DNA of 64,000 nt from Galbula dea (taxonomy: Eukaryota > Chordata > Aves > Piciformes > Galbulidae): assembly GCA_013399015.1 (NCBI GenBank), contig VWZX01009100.1, positions 372,001 through 436,000 of the forward strand, read 5' to 3'. The stretch's first letter is position 1. Every line of letters begins with the position of its first letter. Made by a program: the position numbers and the translations under genes. The notes beneath the pieces were generated by a model, which was given only the letters and a program-made list of their open reading frames with translations, did no database searches and was not told the origin of the DNA. Positions 1-12,172 of the stretch are shown here, one piece after another.

Positions 1-89
1 TACATTTCAGTGTGCAAATTCAGATACCACATTCTTCTTTAGAATTTGCTACATACCAAGCACAAAAGTTAGAGATGTAGAAATTGCTC

Positions 90-120
90 CTTGAACACAA
101 GTTGTGCTCTTGTGTTCAAG
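90..120. repeat. Perfect 12-bp inverted repeat
   Basis: CTTGAACACAAG at 90-101 is followed after 7 bases by its exact reverse complement at 109-120. A short RNA hairpin could form. No function can be assigned. Confidence 0.6.
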
Positions 121-1289
121 CCAATTCATGAATATTCTCTGTAGAAAGAGAATACCACACATAGGCCAGTCAGTTCAGAACATAGGGGTGTGAACAGCAG
201 CCCAGAGAAACAGTAAAGCCAGGAAATAAGTATTTTTCTGGTACCCAGTATAATCCAACTTGTTTAAGTCTTAATTCTGAGCAGTGGATTCATATTACAA
301 AAAAAGGAAGTTAAAGATTAACGTTAGGTAAAAATCCTGACAGTGATCTGTCATGAAATCTTTTCCCTAGAAAGGTAGTAGAAAAGTCTGGACTTTTAAA
401 AATGGATGGACAAAATACAAAATAGAAAATTCTTTCTAAAATGGAACTATAAATGTATGTGAACTATGTAGTTGAAGGAAGTTAGCTTCTTTTAATTCAG
501 TTAATTCACCTTGGAATGGAATTTAAGTTCATTTTCTTCTGCATTTAATGCAGTCTGTTCTGAATGTGTACGTTCAACTCCTCTGTGTAAAGCTTAAGAG
601 CAGCATGCATAAATTGATACTGGAAGCAAGTGTAACATCTTGCTCTAAGCAAACCAATGGGTAAGGTTCTATTAGATGTTCCCAAACTTAGGAAGTATCC
701 TTGTCCTTTGTTCTGTGTTTTTAGAGAGGTGAAGAAAAGTTTTACAAGTTTGGTGACCATCTCGTGATTCCTCTTTTTCAATATTTAAGTGAAATTAATG
801 CTGACAAAGAGCAGTGGAGTCACAGTATTCAGAAGGATAGAGCATGGACATTGTGCTGCTTGCTTTTTCTGTTAGTCTTGTAAGCTGGTGCAATCTGAGG
901 ACCCTACTCCTAGGGGCTTGACTAATTATTTGTGCAGTTCCTACCTTCTTTTCTGAAACTGTCATGGTCTACAGCAGGTAGTTGTCTTTCTAGCAACTCT
1001 CTCATCAATGTGGTCCCTTTCCCAGCCAAGGGACACAAAACAATGGCTTTGAGAGGAGAATTTCTGGTAGAGAACAACAATAGAAGTAAATCCAGATACT
1101 CTTCCATGCAAAAGTAATTCAAGCAACATTGCTGGTCCCCTTATGGTGAGTACAGAATGAATGTTGTGAGATCCAAGAGTATCTTTGTAGGCTTCTCAGC
1201 GTTTCCTACATTTGCAATTGTTTCTGTAGTTGCTACTGCAGAAGAAGTTTGCCATTCTGGCAGGAAACACTCTTTCTTTTTTTGTTCTA

Positions 1290-1307
1290 CAACAACAACA
1301 ACAACAA
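1290..1307 (+). repeat. Short (CAA)n microsatellite
   Basis: About six CAA/ACA trinucleotides run without interruption inside the intron. This is an ordinary simple repeat. Confidence 0.8.
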
Positions 1308-3420
1308 AGTCAAGCATTTGGTTGAAGGATCCGAAAGCCCAGGAAATGCATCACTAGGGCTCCTCGTCAATTTGGGACCTAATGAAATATAGAAAATACT
1401 CAATAAAAGCACCTTTATTACTTTAAATGTTTAAATGTGGAGTTTTTAGCCATCAGGTTAATGTTTTTGTATCATTTTTTGATTTGATTTTGAGCACTTT
1501 TCCAGGTATCTCTGCCACTTGAGCACTAATTGGATTTCCACAGATAAATGGTGCTAGCTGCAGCCCTTACATCACTGTGTTTTTACTTCATCATTATTTT
1601 ATTTGTTTTTACTGTAAAGGTTAATAAATCTTGGTACGTTTAGAGGATGAAACAAGGCAGGCAGGCTAAGAACTACAGCACGAAGGGGTGAAGTTTTATA
1701 TGCTGTTTTCTCAATTCAGAGGGGTGGAAGGAGAAAGAGTGTGCCCTTTTGTGGTATTTCTAATGGGCTGCTGGGTATGTTAGTCAGCCAAGGAGCGATC
1801 CATAATCCTTAAGATAAAAAGCGTTGATCTCTCCACTAGTTCTCAGACAGAGCTGCAAGGCATTTGAATTGGGTTACCATTGATTTAAGGTGGGGAGAAG
1901 ACTGAGTAACATGGGTCTGCTTAAAAAGGGATGTGTGGGATTTATTTATTTCATTTTTTTCCAGAAAATGGGAAGCCTTTCAGTGCAGGTGCACCCGAGT
2001 TCTCTCTGGATTCTCAAGGAAGTTAATATAGAGCTTGCCAACATTTTAGGGAAGAAGTAATTGAATGGCAGATTTTACTCAAGATTTAGGCTGTAAATAA
2101 ATTTCAGTAAGAGTTTATCATGGTCCCAGACATTTGCTGTCTGATCTATTAGTTCAGGAAAGTGAGTATTTTTTTTACTATTATCATGGTTTCCTGGGAA
2201 GCTGAGCTTGAGTTGCTACCACAGCAGAGGTAACCCTTAGTTTCCAGCCACAAAGGCAGCGTGGAAGCCCTTTTTGGCCTATCAGGATTGAAAGTGGTGC
2301 ATTTCAGGCACTTACCCCAATTTTGGACTTTGTGGCTTGATAGAAATTGATTGAACAGCCTGTACTTGGGGCAAAGCATCCTTAAAGACTGAATCTACTT
2401 TCTTCTGTTACGGAGCAAAATGCCTTGTAGCTCCTATGGATCAGGTGCAGAGTCTTGAGAAAAGTGCAACATTTCAGATTCAACCATTCTTACAATGATG
2501 TTAATCCCTTGCTGTGGTATGGACCAAGACTTCAGAGAGGTTGTTAATGCCTTCTGCAGCATTTGTCAAGGAAATGGTTGCTTTCTTTTTTTTCCTGAAG
2601 TGAGTAATTGTTTATTAATTTTTCAGCACGTAGAGAGCATAATTATAATAGTCCCTGACATGTGCTGGCTGTGCCAAGGTTTAAGGAAAACAAAAATCAG
2701 TAGAAGTGCCGTTTTGAACCTTCTCTGAATTTGTAGGCCTTCCCAGTTTGGACCCAAATTTCTATTTAGAAACTAAGCAGGAGCACCCTGGCTTGAATAT
2801 AATTGTCTGTAAAACTAATTCCCTTGGACATTTTAACTTGGTTTAGGGTGGTGGATTCTTACTAGAGTGTTTCAGGTGAGAGGAGCTGGTGACCAGTACG
2901 TGTGGTTTTTTCGTACATAAAATGCTGTATTGGTAAAAGCAGCATTCTGAATTTATCCTGACACATATATGCTTTGTTTCTTTAAGTAGAGAACGTAACA
3001 TCCATGAAGAATGCCAAATTGACCCCATGGGAAAGTGAAGTGGACCTGTTGTTTGCAGAATATGTTTAGTATAGACAGCTACAGTGGAAATGTTCCTCAT
3101 GTTTGCCCTTACATTGTGTTTCACTCCTGTTGTAGAGGAAGCATCCTAAAAGTTGACAGGGAAGCTGGTTTTTTGAAGTTGTTTTTGAGGCTGCACATGC
3201 AAGTTCCTACATGTGAGGAGAAATTCTGGAACATGAGCTTCTTTCTGTTGAGAACTGGACAAAGACAAGAGACGCAGCTGCTTTCAAATCTATAAAATTA
3301 TTCCACTTGCAATCCCCATAGACTTGGCAGCTCAGGCCAATCAGGTTTCTTGCCCCTTCCTTAGTTTTTCCCTTAATGGGGCAATTAACAGCAGGAACAA
3401 AGTGCATGATCTGCTCAGTC

Positions 3421-3535
3421 TTTATTATTATTTGTGTTGTAATAAATGTCTAGGAGGCCAGTTGCAGACCAGTACCAGGCGCTGCGCAAATACAGGGTAA
3501 AAGGACAATTCTTGTCCCAAAGAGCTCTAAGTAAA
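3421..3535 (+). mobile_element. Ancient L3/CR1-like LINE 3' end
   Basis: The stretch opens with a TTTATTATTATTTGTGTTG run. It then has a CTAGGAGGCC block, an ACCAG-ACCAGGCGCTGCGCAAA block and a CTTGTCCCAAAGAGCT block. The same order (TTATTATTTGTATT, GCGCCTAG-GCCCC, GGCGCTGTACAAA, TCCCTGCCCCAAAGAGCTTA) is familiar from the 3' ends of old L3/CR1-type LINE copies in amniotes. The copy is short and diverged. The family name rests on remembered consensus and was not searched. Confidence 0.55.
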
Positions 3536-5714
3536 ATACTGAATTTACATAAAGGTATTTCTGTGTTTTGAGTCCTTCTTCTTTTGCTGTGACTTCCCAA
3601 CTGCTGTGGTTTGCATGATTTATTGTGCACCTGTCACAATTTCCAGCTTCTGTAATGTTTCCAACAGGAAACCTTTTGTTTGTTAGATTCTGGTTCCTCT
3701 AGTATCTTCTTATTCATTCTGTCATTCAGGTCTTCCACGTAATAATGCCATCATAGTCCCCTGACTTCACCCTTAGTTGTTTGGGGTTTGATTACTGCAA
3801 GGAAAACACTCATTTTTTGATCTCCTTTTCCCATTGATTAAGAATTCTATTAAATGGGCTTCTTGAAATAGCAGGTTCAGGGGATAATAGCATGCTGATT
3901 TTTCCTGTCCATTTAGGTCATTTCAGTCTAAAACATCTTTATAGCATCTTCCACAGATGGGTTCTACTTTCAATTCTCTTGCACTAAATCTAAACCATTT
4001 TATTACTGGTATTTCCCAGTCCCTTGGCTGTGGAATTAGAAGAATCTAAGTAAGTCTGAACAATGATCCTGTTCTGATGCATCTCTTTGATTGATTTAGC
4101 CTTCTGGAGTCTACCATTCAATAGTGATTTTAAGGACTCTGGCATAATTATTCGATGTGACATGGACTTCCTATCCTTACGTCATCTTCTAGCTCCCTAG
4201 CATGTGAATGAGCCTCTAGCAGTCCTTGTCTGCCCTGTAGTTAAAAGAATGAAAATGTAATAAATTACAGCTGCCTTCTTTTTTTTACATTCTGCACATG
4301 TGAAGATAATAGGGTAAAAGAGATTTCTTTGAAAAGCTCTTACATTTGAACTCCTCAGTAATGGCAGTGTGGAGAGAGGAGTGAAAAAGGTAGGAGTTGG
4401 AGGTGCTTCCACCCACTCCTCTGAAAGCTGTATCATGCCTTCTTTTTTTCTTCAATTGTGGAGCCATGGAATGATCTTAGTTTGCAGTAGAGAGCATCTT
4501 GGACATTAAGTCATTACATTCCTTTGGAGTGATTCAGCCCAACAGCTTGACACTTGCATTAATTTTACAGCACAGAGCCTCAGTGATCCTTAAGCTTCCT
4601 TCTGTAAGAAGGGAGAAGCAAGATGTATAAATTGGATACAGTCATTAAAAGTTATAAAAATCAGATTCTCTTTAGTAGATTTTGACCTTTCACCTTCTCT
4701 CTAGCTTCTTTCTTAGGTCCCATTGAATCTGTTTGTTAGCCTTATCATGGCACACAGGCTTCACCCACACTTGGAAGCTAGATACCTCCTTGCATGAGAC
4801 ACTGACCTTCTAGTCCATGTACTATCCACAGTGATCCAGTACATTCAGCACTGAGGTTATTGCTGGTTTTATGTAAACAGAACTTCAAATAATTTGCTGC
4901 CAGTTGGATTGCAAGCACTGTTTCCCCCAGCACCCCCCCGACACCTTCTTCATCTTGCTGCAATACCTTCTTTGGTGGTACTGGTGATTATAGGAAGCTT
5001 GCAACTTAAGCTTAGGCAGAAGTACAAAAAGGGGAGTTTTAAAGTTTATTTTTCCTTTGAAAGTGAGATTATATCTTTTCAATGTGAAGTTAAAATGTTT
5101 GAACTCTAGAAAAAAGGTTCATGCTACTCATTGGTTAAAATTTAGTATGGCTGCATTATCAGTTTAATACATTCAGTTTGCTCTTCTGCTCTGTTTCTTC
5201 AAATATGTTTTCCCAGCATTTATCACTTCCCCATAACAGTTTGCATTCTGTTAAACCTGATGTTACAAAGTCTCATTCGGAGGTGTGTTTCTTTCCGAAA
5301 TAAAAAAAATACATTTTCTCTCTGTATAAAAATAGTTACTGTCTGTTTCTTTTAAAGTATGTGTAGAAGTTTCTAGTTCTTTTAAGTTTTATGCATGTTA
5401 AGTATTACTGGAATACTATCCCAGAATTTCGTCAAGATGTCCACTGTGTTTTAAATTGAATCAGAAAAAACTGAAGATGGCAGAGATATTTCACTTTGAA
5501 AGGTGACTACTGCACAGACGAAGTTGCTACTTTTCATAAGGGCTTTTACTCTATATATCAATGTGTTTTAAGAGAGACTTGGGTCAATAATACCATGCTT
5601 TAGAATTCCCTAAATACATATTTACACAATAGACCTTAAAATATATTAGTCTATCGTGTCAGCTCCTGTACACTTCTATCGGGGATGTTTTATGTCCTTA
5701 ACATATGATACAAT

Positions 5715-5810
5715 AAAACTTTATTTTATATAGCATTTTTCATACAAATGGTATCCTAGAATGCATTGTGGGGTTTAAAAAGACTTTCACAAGGTTACAA
5801 TTAAAAAAAA
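5715..5810 (+). repeat. Possible ancient interspersed repeat
   Basis: The pattern TTTATATAGCATTTTTCATACAA, followed by ATTGTGGGGTTTAAAAAGAC and TTTCACAAGG, resembles the widespread TATATAGCGCTTTTCATACA...AAAGCGCTTTACAA motif of old vertebrate interspersed repeats. It is heavily diverged, so this call is tentative. Confidence 0.3.
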
Positions 5811-6670
5811 GCTGAAGATGCAGGAAAATTAGGGGCTTTGCATAGGAAGTATTTATTTAACTGAACAATGGGAATCTGAATGGAGAGGGCACCCAGCTAA
5901 GAGAGCCTGTAAGTCTGAGGAGCTGCCGATCAGGATCCCTGGAAATAGCAAGGTTATGTGAGGAGAGAGTGGTTCTGTGTGGGTAAAGAAAGTGGAAAGG
6001 TCACACCTTTATGAACAGCTAGAGGAAGTGTGAAGTGGCTCCTGGAACAAAGAACTTGAGAGTAGGACTGTATGGAGTCATGTCTTAGTGAGAGTAGAAG
6101 AAAGGAGGAGAAGGTATGTTGAAGGGCAAGAAAGCCTCTGAAAGCATCTCTGCAGCTGAACTAGTGGGTGAAATGGGTGGGAGCAGGACAGCAGTGTAGA
6201 CATAGAAGGTTTGTCAGCTCCTTCATTCCTGCTCCTTCCCTGACGCCCAGGGAGTGTCGGGGTCCTTGCTGCGGGGAGACAGGATTGGGTAGGCACAACA
6301 CAGTGACATGAAGACAGCTCTGCTGGGGGTTTTTTTGGCTTTTATCTTTTTTTTTTTTTTGGTCACCCTATTAATGTAAATTAAGTAAGGCTTTTTTGTA
6401 TGTGATAATTATAGATAAATGTATTTAAAGTAGATCTGGATTTTATAGTCCTCAGGAAAAAGAGGAAGAGTAATTTTTTCCCCCGTCCCTGTCATGTGTT
6501 CATTTTAATGAGCAATTTTAAAAAATTGAAAATAAAAGAGGAAAATGAATAGGTGTTGAACCAGCCTGTGATATGTAAATGCCAACTAGTAATTACCTAA
6601 AACCTCAATTTTCTTTCTGTTTCATCTTGCAAAACATTTCATTTCCACTGAGTGAAAACACTTAATTTGG

Positions 6671-6850
6671 GCTGCGCCGGCTGGTGCCGCAGGAAGGGCC
6701 GCTAGGGGGCGCTATGGCCCCGCGCTGCCGGGACGCTTCCAGCTCGGCCGAGCCGCGCCTGCGGCCTGGCTGCGGGCTGGGGCCGTGCGGGAGGGCTGCA
6801 GGATAGCTGCGGGGAGGCTTCTGCCCCGGGACACGGCCAAGCGGTTTCTA
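6671..6850. promoter_or_regulatory. CpG-dense patch inside PEX14 intron
   Basis: An abrupt GC-rich block sits in otherwise AT-rich intron. I count about 21 CpG dinucleotides between 6674 and 6843. It contains a near-consensus CTCF site (6699-6713). A short frame starts at the ATG at 6714 and runs 30 codons to a TAG, but no good splice donor follows, so it is not a convincing alternative first exon. The block could be an intronic regulatory element, an alternative promoter or a non-coding RNA start. It is isolated, with no similar block within many kilobases. Confidence 0.5.
6699..6713 (+). promoter_or_regulatory. CTCF-type binding motif
   Basis: The bases CCGCTAGGGGGCGCT match the vertebrate CTCF core (CCASYAGRKGGCRS) at all but about one position. 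They include the diagnostic TAGGGGGCGCT string. The motif points in the + direction, which is the orientation that matters for loop-anchor predictions. It lies within the CpG-dense patch. Confidence 0.65.
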
Positions 6851-9027
6851 CAGCCCTTCTCTGCCAGCAGCAGCCAACATCGTGGGATAGATCATGGCTG
6901 GGATTCCTTTTCTTTACCTTCCCCTCCGGTTGCTGTTATGCTGATGGTTTTGAGTTAGGTTTCAATCATAGAACTCTCAGTGATCTGAATTTCTTAGCAC
7001 CTGGGATTTTTCCTTTCTGTGTTACCGGTTTTTGGTTACTAATCTGTATTCTTTTAGTTCTGGCTTTTTACCTTCAGAAATGGTTTGAAGCTTGTTTCTT
7101 CCTTGTCTTTGTTCTTTTCTCATTCTTACTGTTGTGTATCTTGCTCCAAATTGTATTTTTTTTCTTTGCTCTATATTACATGAGGGGGTTTTTATTGTTG
7201 TTCTTGCATTTTTAAACTTTTCTCGATATGACTTTGAGATCTGCCAAACTTTGTTCTCTCGCAACAGAAGTAATTCCTGGGGTTCTGCATGGTTTCATAA
7301 AAGGTTCAGTTAAATCATAGGAGCTTTATAGTGTTTCCTCTCTTCTGACCAGGCTGCAGATAATTTCTTTAGAAGTAACAAGCAGTTTCTGTGAAATAGG
7401 AATTTCACAGGAATTCTGGGGCCCAGAACACTGAATTGAGGGAAGGTTTGTCCTGTGAGAAGGAAGCTTGTGTTAGAGAACATGGTGTACGTAGTGTCCC
7501 AGGACCCTGACTCTGAGAGCTCTGCCTGGAATCTCAAGAAACAGTGCCTCTTTAGTGAGATATATGGCTTCATAATTAGCCCCTTGCATTTTTTCATGAG
7601 TGCTAGCATCAGCGTTCTATGATGTGTTTCCCTGATTAACAGCTGCTTTGCAACTATTTCCGTGTGCCACCGATAACCGTATTTGTCAAGGTAGTCCTGG
7701 CAGAGCACTGATTTCTTACTAAAATGCAGCATTTCCGTTTGAAAGGGTTTTCTTGTTCATTGCAGTGCCAGGCTTTTAAGTCAGCCCTTGTTAAAACGTA
7801 ACTTGGCTTTAGCCTGATGCTTGTTAACAGGATTCTGGGTATCTCCTTTAGAGTAGGAGTGCAGAAACCTTTCACAGACAATTTAATCTTCTGAGCCTTG
7901 CAAACATACAGCCGTACACTGAGGGGGTGTTGCTGTAGGCTAATATATTGATCAGTTCCATTTGCCCTATAGCTGTGGCCTTCTGCTCTGGCTGAAATAG
8001 GTTGAGTGTTTGTTGATACTGCCATATTATTATTTTTTAATACACTGGAAAAAAATTAATTCCAACTTCTTTTACATACGTCATGTATATTGCCAGTGTT
8101 GATTGCTTCCGCACATGTAATGTAAACTGTCTGTGCATAGTTCATGGCCTGTGCCGCCTCTGCTTAATGAAAAGAAGTGTTGCATTTAAACAGATACAGA
8201 TCCACTCAGAAAGACAAAATACCATCCCTTGCAACGTATAATTCAGACCCAACCTTTACATCACAGGTCATCTCAAAGTCTCCGTCTATCAACAAATGCT
8301 GTTTAGTTGTAACCTACAGAGGGTTCCCAGTATTAGGAAATCTATTAGAGCTCTTACAGGCTGCACTCTTGGTGGCTTTTGATTCTGTTTTCCTCGTGGA
8401 ACTCTGTTATCAAATCCTGTGGAACTTTTATCAATGAAGGTGATTTTTCTTTTATACTTTTGGTAATTGATTGGGGTCTTTTTTTGAGATGGTAGACAAT
8501 GGGCATTTTCCACAGCATTTTAAATGTCATGCTTTATTTTTCTAATGCTAGTAACTGATAAAGCAGCTTAGATAGCTTCACTGGAAACCCTGCAGCTTTG
8601 AGCATAATAAGAAATAAGACTGGGTTTACCTTCCACATTTAACACAAGGAGGGAGATGAGGAATAAGGGACCTTGGCTGTAGCGTCAAAGTACTCTGCTT
8701 TGGCCCAGGATTTCGGCAGCCTGCGGCACTCCCATGACATCTGCAATAAAGTTCCTATCTCTGTTTTATATCTTTGACGTTGAAGCAGAATATTTGGCTT
8801 GAATTTATGTAATTTGGCCAGACACAAATATAATCCATGAATGGTTACATTCATCTTCTAATTAGAAAATCAAACTGTAGGACAAGACCTGCTGCAGGAT
8901 TCCACCCACCACTGCCCAGTCGGAAATATGTCTTTGTGCATCATATCACTGCAGGAGAAGGGGTGGTGGGATAACAAGTGTGTGGAGTTGACTTTTAAAT
9001 GGCAAATACACTGCCCTTCCTTGAGAG

Positions 9028-9420
9028 AAATGGGTACTTGATCCACGAGATAAAACTAGTTTGCTGACTGATGTGTGTTGGCAATCTAAGGATCTGGGTG
9101 GTGATACAAAGCGTGTTATTTGGCAGTGTCCTAATACTGTAAAAATTTGGAGAAGTGTCACAAATGATACAGAAATAGTATTGGACAGTGTTACCAGCTG
9201 AGTCAGAATGCCATTTGCTGCATGATTTTTTGGCTATACCCAGGACTGCAAAGCCTTCTCTTTTCTTCCTCCTTTCTCTGTTTAAATTATGGACTGCAGT
9301 TGCCCTTGTTTGTGCAAAGAATATGATCCATAGAAGGTAGGGAAGTTCTTGTGTATGTTTGTTGAAAATATTGGCATTTTGACATGACCAAAATTGCTTC
9401 ATAAGTTGCTCATATATACA
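9028..9420 (+). mobile_element. Decayed L1-clade LINE, ORF2 C-terminal tail
   Basis: Read in the frame of the Trp codon at 9031, the stretch gives KWVLDP, then TDVCWQSKDLGGDTK, then WQCPNTVKIW (Trp 9121-9123, Cys 9127-9129, Pro 9130-9132, Trp 9148-9150). This is the layout of the region behind the reverse transcriptase in L1/Tx1 elements: W-Y-L-x-P, then D-x-C-W-x-C-x(5)-G-T, then W-x-C-P-x(5)-W. FFGYTQD follows at the spacing expected for the L1 LLGY/LLGI motif. After a shift of frame, TAVALVCAKN resembles the terminal helix. Several in-frame stops show it is dead. No target-site duplication or poly(A) end was seen. It is a fossil fragment. Confidence 0.6.
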
Positions 9421-12087
9421 AGATGAATTATTTAAATGAAAACGTTTCAGCTTAGCGCTATAGGAGGAATGTTCAGAGGTAAATGCAGACACAAACATGA
9501 GGAACATGGGATTATTGGGAGGAGGAGTACATAACCAGGATTTTTTTTTATTAATTTGGTTGTTGCTTGTAATTTTCTTTTGTTTTAAGATAAAAAACGT
9601 TGTGAATAATGGAGGAAGTGATGCAGGGGCTTATTTTGGAAATAAATTTACTACTGAAATGTTTACATTTTTGCCAGGCAAAAATAAGTTTTAATAAAGG
9701 TTAAAATCAATAAAATGTTCACATGGCTGTGATTGAAACAGCATAATAAAAAATACTGCTTATTTCTTACAGGTATTTAATGCTTAAAACCTGATAATTA
9801 AATCTGAGCCTGCAGAATTTCAGGTCTGAGGCTGTTTGTGCCTGTGTCTCTAGCTCACTAAATGTGGGAGGGAGTGCTAAGGAGTTTCTGAAGAAACAAA
9901 CAAGTAATTATTGGTAGAAGGAAAGTGGTTTTGATATGTTCACATATCTGTTGGTCTCCTCATTTGGGCATCTTTCTTATTCAGCATATTATCTTAAGGT
10001 TATTAGTTTAGGCGCTTTATATTTCTGCATCTGGGGTAGCAATATCAGCACAGTTTAAATCTGTGATTTGCCTGTCACCTGTGTTTCAGCTGGAGACAGA
10101 TCAAGTGCACATAAATGAAGCTGAAGTGTACTTTATGTGGGATATTTTGCTATAGTATTTTATGGTTCAAAATTACTGAATGTAAACTTAGGAAAGAAAT
10201 GAAAGAAAATAAGAAAAGGGAAAGAATTAAAAATACCCCATTCATTTTATTCTCCCAACTTGGAAGTGTGGTGGGACTTTGTCAAATTCCCGTTAAAATA
10301 AATATGTCAATTTGATCTCTCTCCCAAATTCATTTATCATGCTTTTTTAAAAGGTGTTTTCTGCTTTACCTGATGTTTAAATTGGATTCGCTCGTTTATG
10401 CTGTTCTTTGCTGTATCTCCCATGTTTTCCTTAAATGAATTAGTAATGACAGCGTACTCCATCATACCCTCTCTACAGCCACTTTAAGGGAAGCCTGGTG
10501 ATCTAAACCTTTTAACCTATTAAAGATGATTTTCCCCAATTGAATCAGACCCACCACAGGTGTAATAACTAATCATTTAAACTACACCTGCTATTATGTA
10601 TTTTTAAGCCATTATGCGTGTTGGATAGATGATAATTCATGTTTATTGCATTGTCCAATGGATCCGTTTTGCCTACACTAGCCTGATTAATGTATTTAAA
10701 GAAATAAGAGATGCAATTTGAAAGAAAAAAAACATTGATGGAATGCACTGAGGAGTACATTGAAAGTGCCATTAAACCCATCAGAACTTTGCTCTCTGAC
10801 CAGAAATGCATATTCGAAGGGTTTGATTCAAGCACAAAGTGAAACTTAGTGATTTCGGTGGTGATGCTATTTCTCCCCCCCCTTTTCATTTTTCTGTTGT
10901 GAAAAGTTTTGGAAACCTTTTTTGGAACTGAATTCCAGAAACTGTATTTTAGGATAAACTCTTCAAGGCCTCTAAGTCTAGCATATATCACCATTTTAAG
11001 AGAAGGTTTATGCCACTCTTTGGGGAGACAAACCTCTTCCATGCGTATGCATAGTTATTTGTAACTCCAGGGGAAGGAAATAATCTCTTCCACTGGTATA
11101 CATGGATGTGTCCATCTCCTAAGTGCTGTTAACTTCAGGCACATTGTTCCCCCTGATGCCACAGTCAGAAGAGATGTCTGTATAAAAGTAAAGGGAAACA
11201 CGAGTGCAGCAATGTGTAATATTGTGTGTAACAGTATAAGAGAGTGTGTGGAAAGTTGACCTACCATATGAAGAGAAAAAAAATCAAATACCTTTTATTG
11301 GCACTAAATGGAAATGTAAAAAAACAGAGCTGTTGTTGGTGCCATTGAGTATTATCCCATAGTTTACCCTCTGCTTTAATAAGTGGTTTGGTTTAAGTGC
11401 TCTGTCACCTTAAAGAAGAATGTGGAAGTCAGTCTTTAGAGAAAAGTAATCCGTGATATCTGCCAGTGTGGAACAAATTTAACTACTCATCTACCCATTT
11501 ATGTAATGAAGAGTGACTTTTTGGATATTTTTGATATGTGATCCAAAACATGTGAAGTTACTTCTTTTCTAGTCTTGACAAGCTGTGGTTTATTTATTGC
11601 TTTCAGTAAGTTAGAATGATGGCAGAAAAGGCCTTAATATCTTAGAATTTGCAGGCAGCTTTAATTCAGATAGAAAGGAAGCATTTTTACTAGTAAGCCT
11701 ACTGTTACAGATCACATGCATTGTCTCAAGGTTGCCCTCAACTAAAGGATCCAACTCAAGGAAAAAGATCACAATGGGTGCTGAAGAAACCCCTTAGAAT
11801 CTTACTGGAGTTTTTCTACAGATTGAAGTGCTCCAAGAGTAATTCAACAAGAAATTTCTAGGTTGAAATGCCATAGTTGTGCTGTCTTTTAGAGTTGAGT
11901 GGCAAAGTCTCATGCTTGTTGAACTATTTCTGAAAGTTGCATCAGTGTCAGCTCCAGACCATCTCCATGTGTTGGATATGATGCCTTACTTTGCAGTACA
12001 GAGTGCATAATGTAAACCAGGAATTTGACCATTCCTAACTTGGATCTTTTCTCTCTTCTTTTTCTCCAATCCTCCTTCCCTCATCAG

Positions 12088-12172
12088 ATTGTGACAGCAG
12101 TGAAGTTTTTACAGAATCCACGAGTCCGACAAAGTCCTCTTGCAACCAGAAGAGCATTTCTGAAGAAGAAAG
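12088..12172 (+). CDS. PEX14: PEX14 coding exon (human exon 3 equivalent), PEX5-binding domain, first half
   Basis: This exon is 85 bp and starts in phase 0 after a TTCCCTCATCAG acceptor. It ends one base into a Gly codon at an AAG-GTATGG donor. It encodes 28 residues beginning IVTAVKFLQNPRV and ending RRAFLKKK. This matches the conserved N-terminal helical domain of PEX14, which sits on the peroxisomal membrane and binds WxxxF motifs of the import receptor PEX5, and also PEX19. The two pocket phenylalanines (in VKF and in AFLKKK) and the following lysines are kept. The start codon and the preceding residues are outside the window, so the gene is 5'-incomplete here. The identity is firm, and the exon number comes from comparison with the human gene structure. 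Confidence 0.95.

Larger units (their letters stand above)
1..12087 (+). other. PEX14: PEX14 intron, 3' part (upstream of first exon in window)
   Basis: This is the end of the intron that precedes the first readable PEX14 exon. It closes with a pyrimidine-rich tract and an AG at 12086-12087. I looked for the preceding PEX14 exon, which should end in frame just before the conserved Ile-x-x-Ala-Val-Lys-Phe stretch, and found none, so it lies left of the window. The intron holds the LINE relics, CpG patch and short repeats listed separately. The rest is AT-rich non-coding sequence with only short chance reading frames. Intron identity follows from the exon order and is inferred. Confidence 0.8.

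Noticed and set aside
6714..6806. Short frame starting ATGGCCCCGCGCTGC in the CpG-dense block, considered as PEX14 exon 1
   Set aside because: It reaches a stop after 30 codons and has no convincing splice donor. Its residues do not resemble the PEX14 N-terminus beyond a vague Ser/Ala/Glu content.
8995..9507. 170-codon minus-strand frame
   Set aside because: It lies opposite the L1-like ORF2 relic read on the + strand, so it is a shadow frame.
10569..11042. 157-codon minus-strand frame in the intron
   Set aside because: No similarity to a known family and no gene structure around it.
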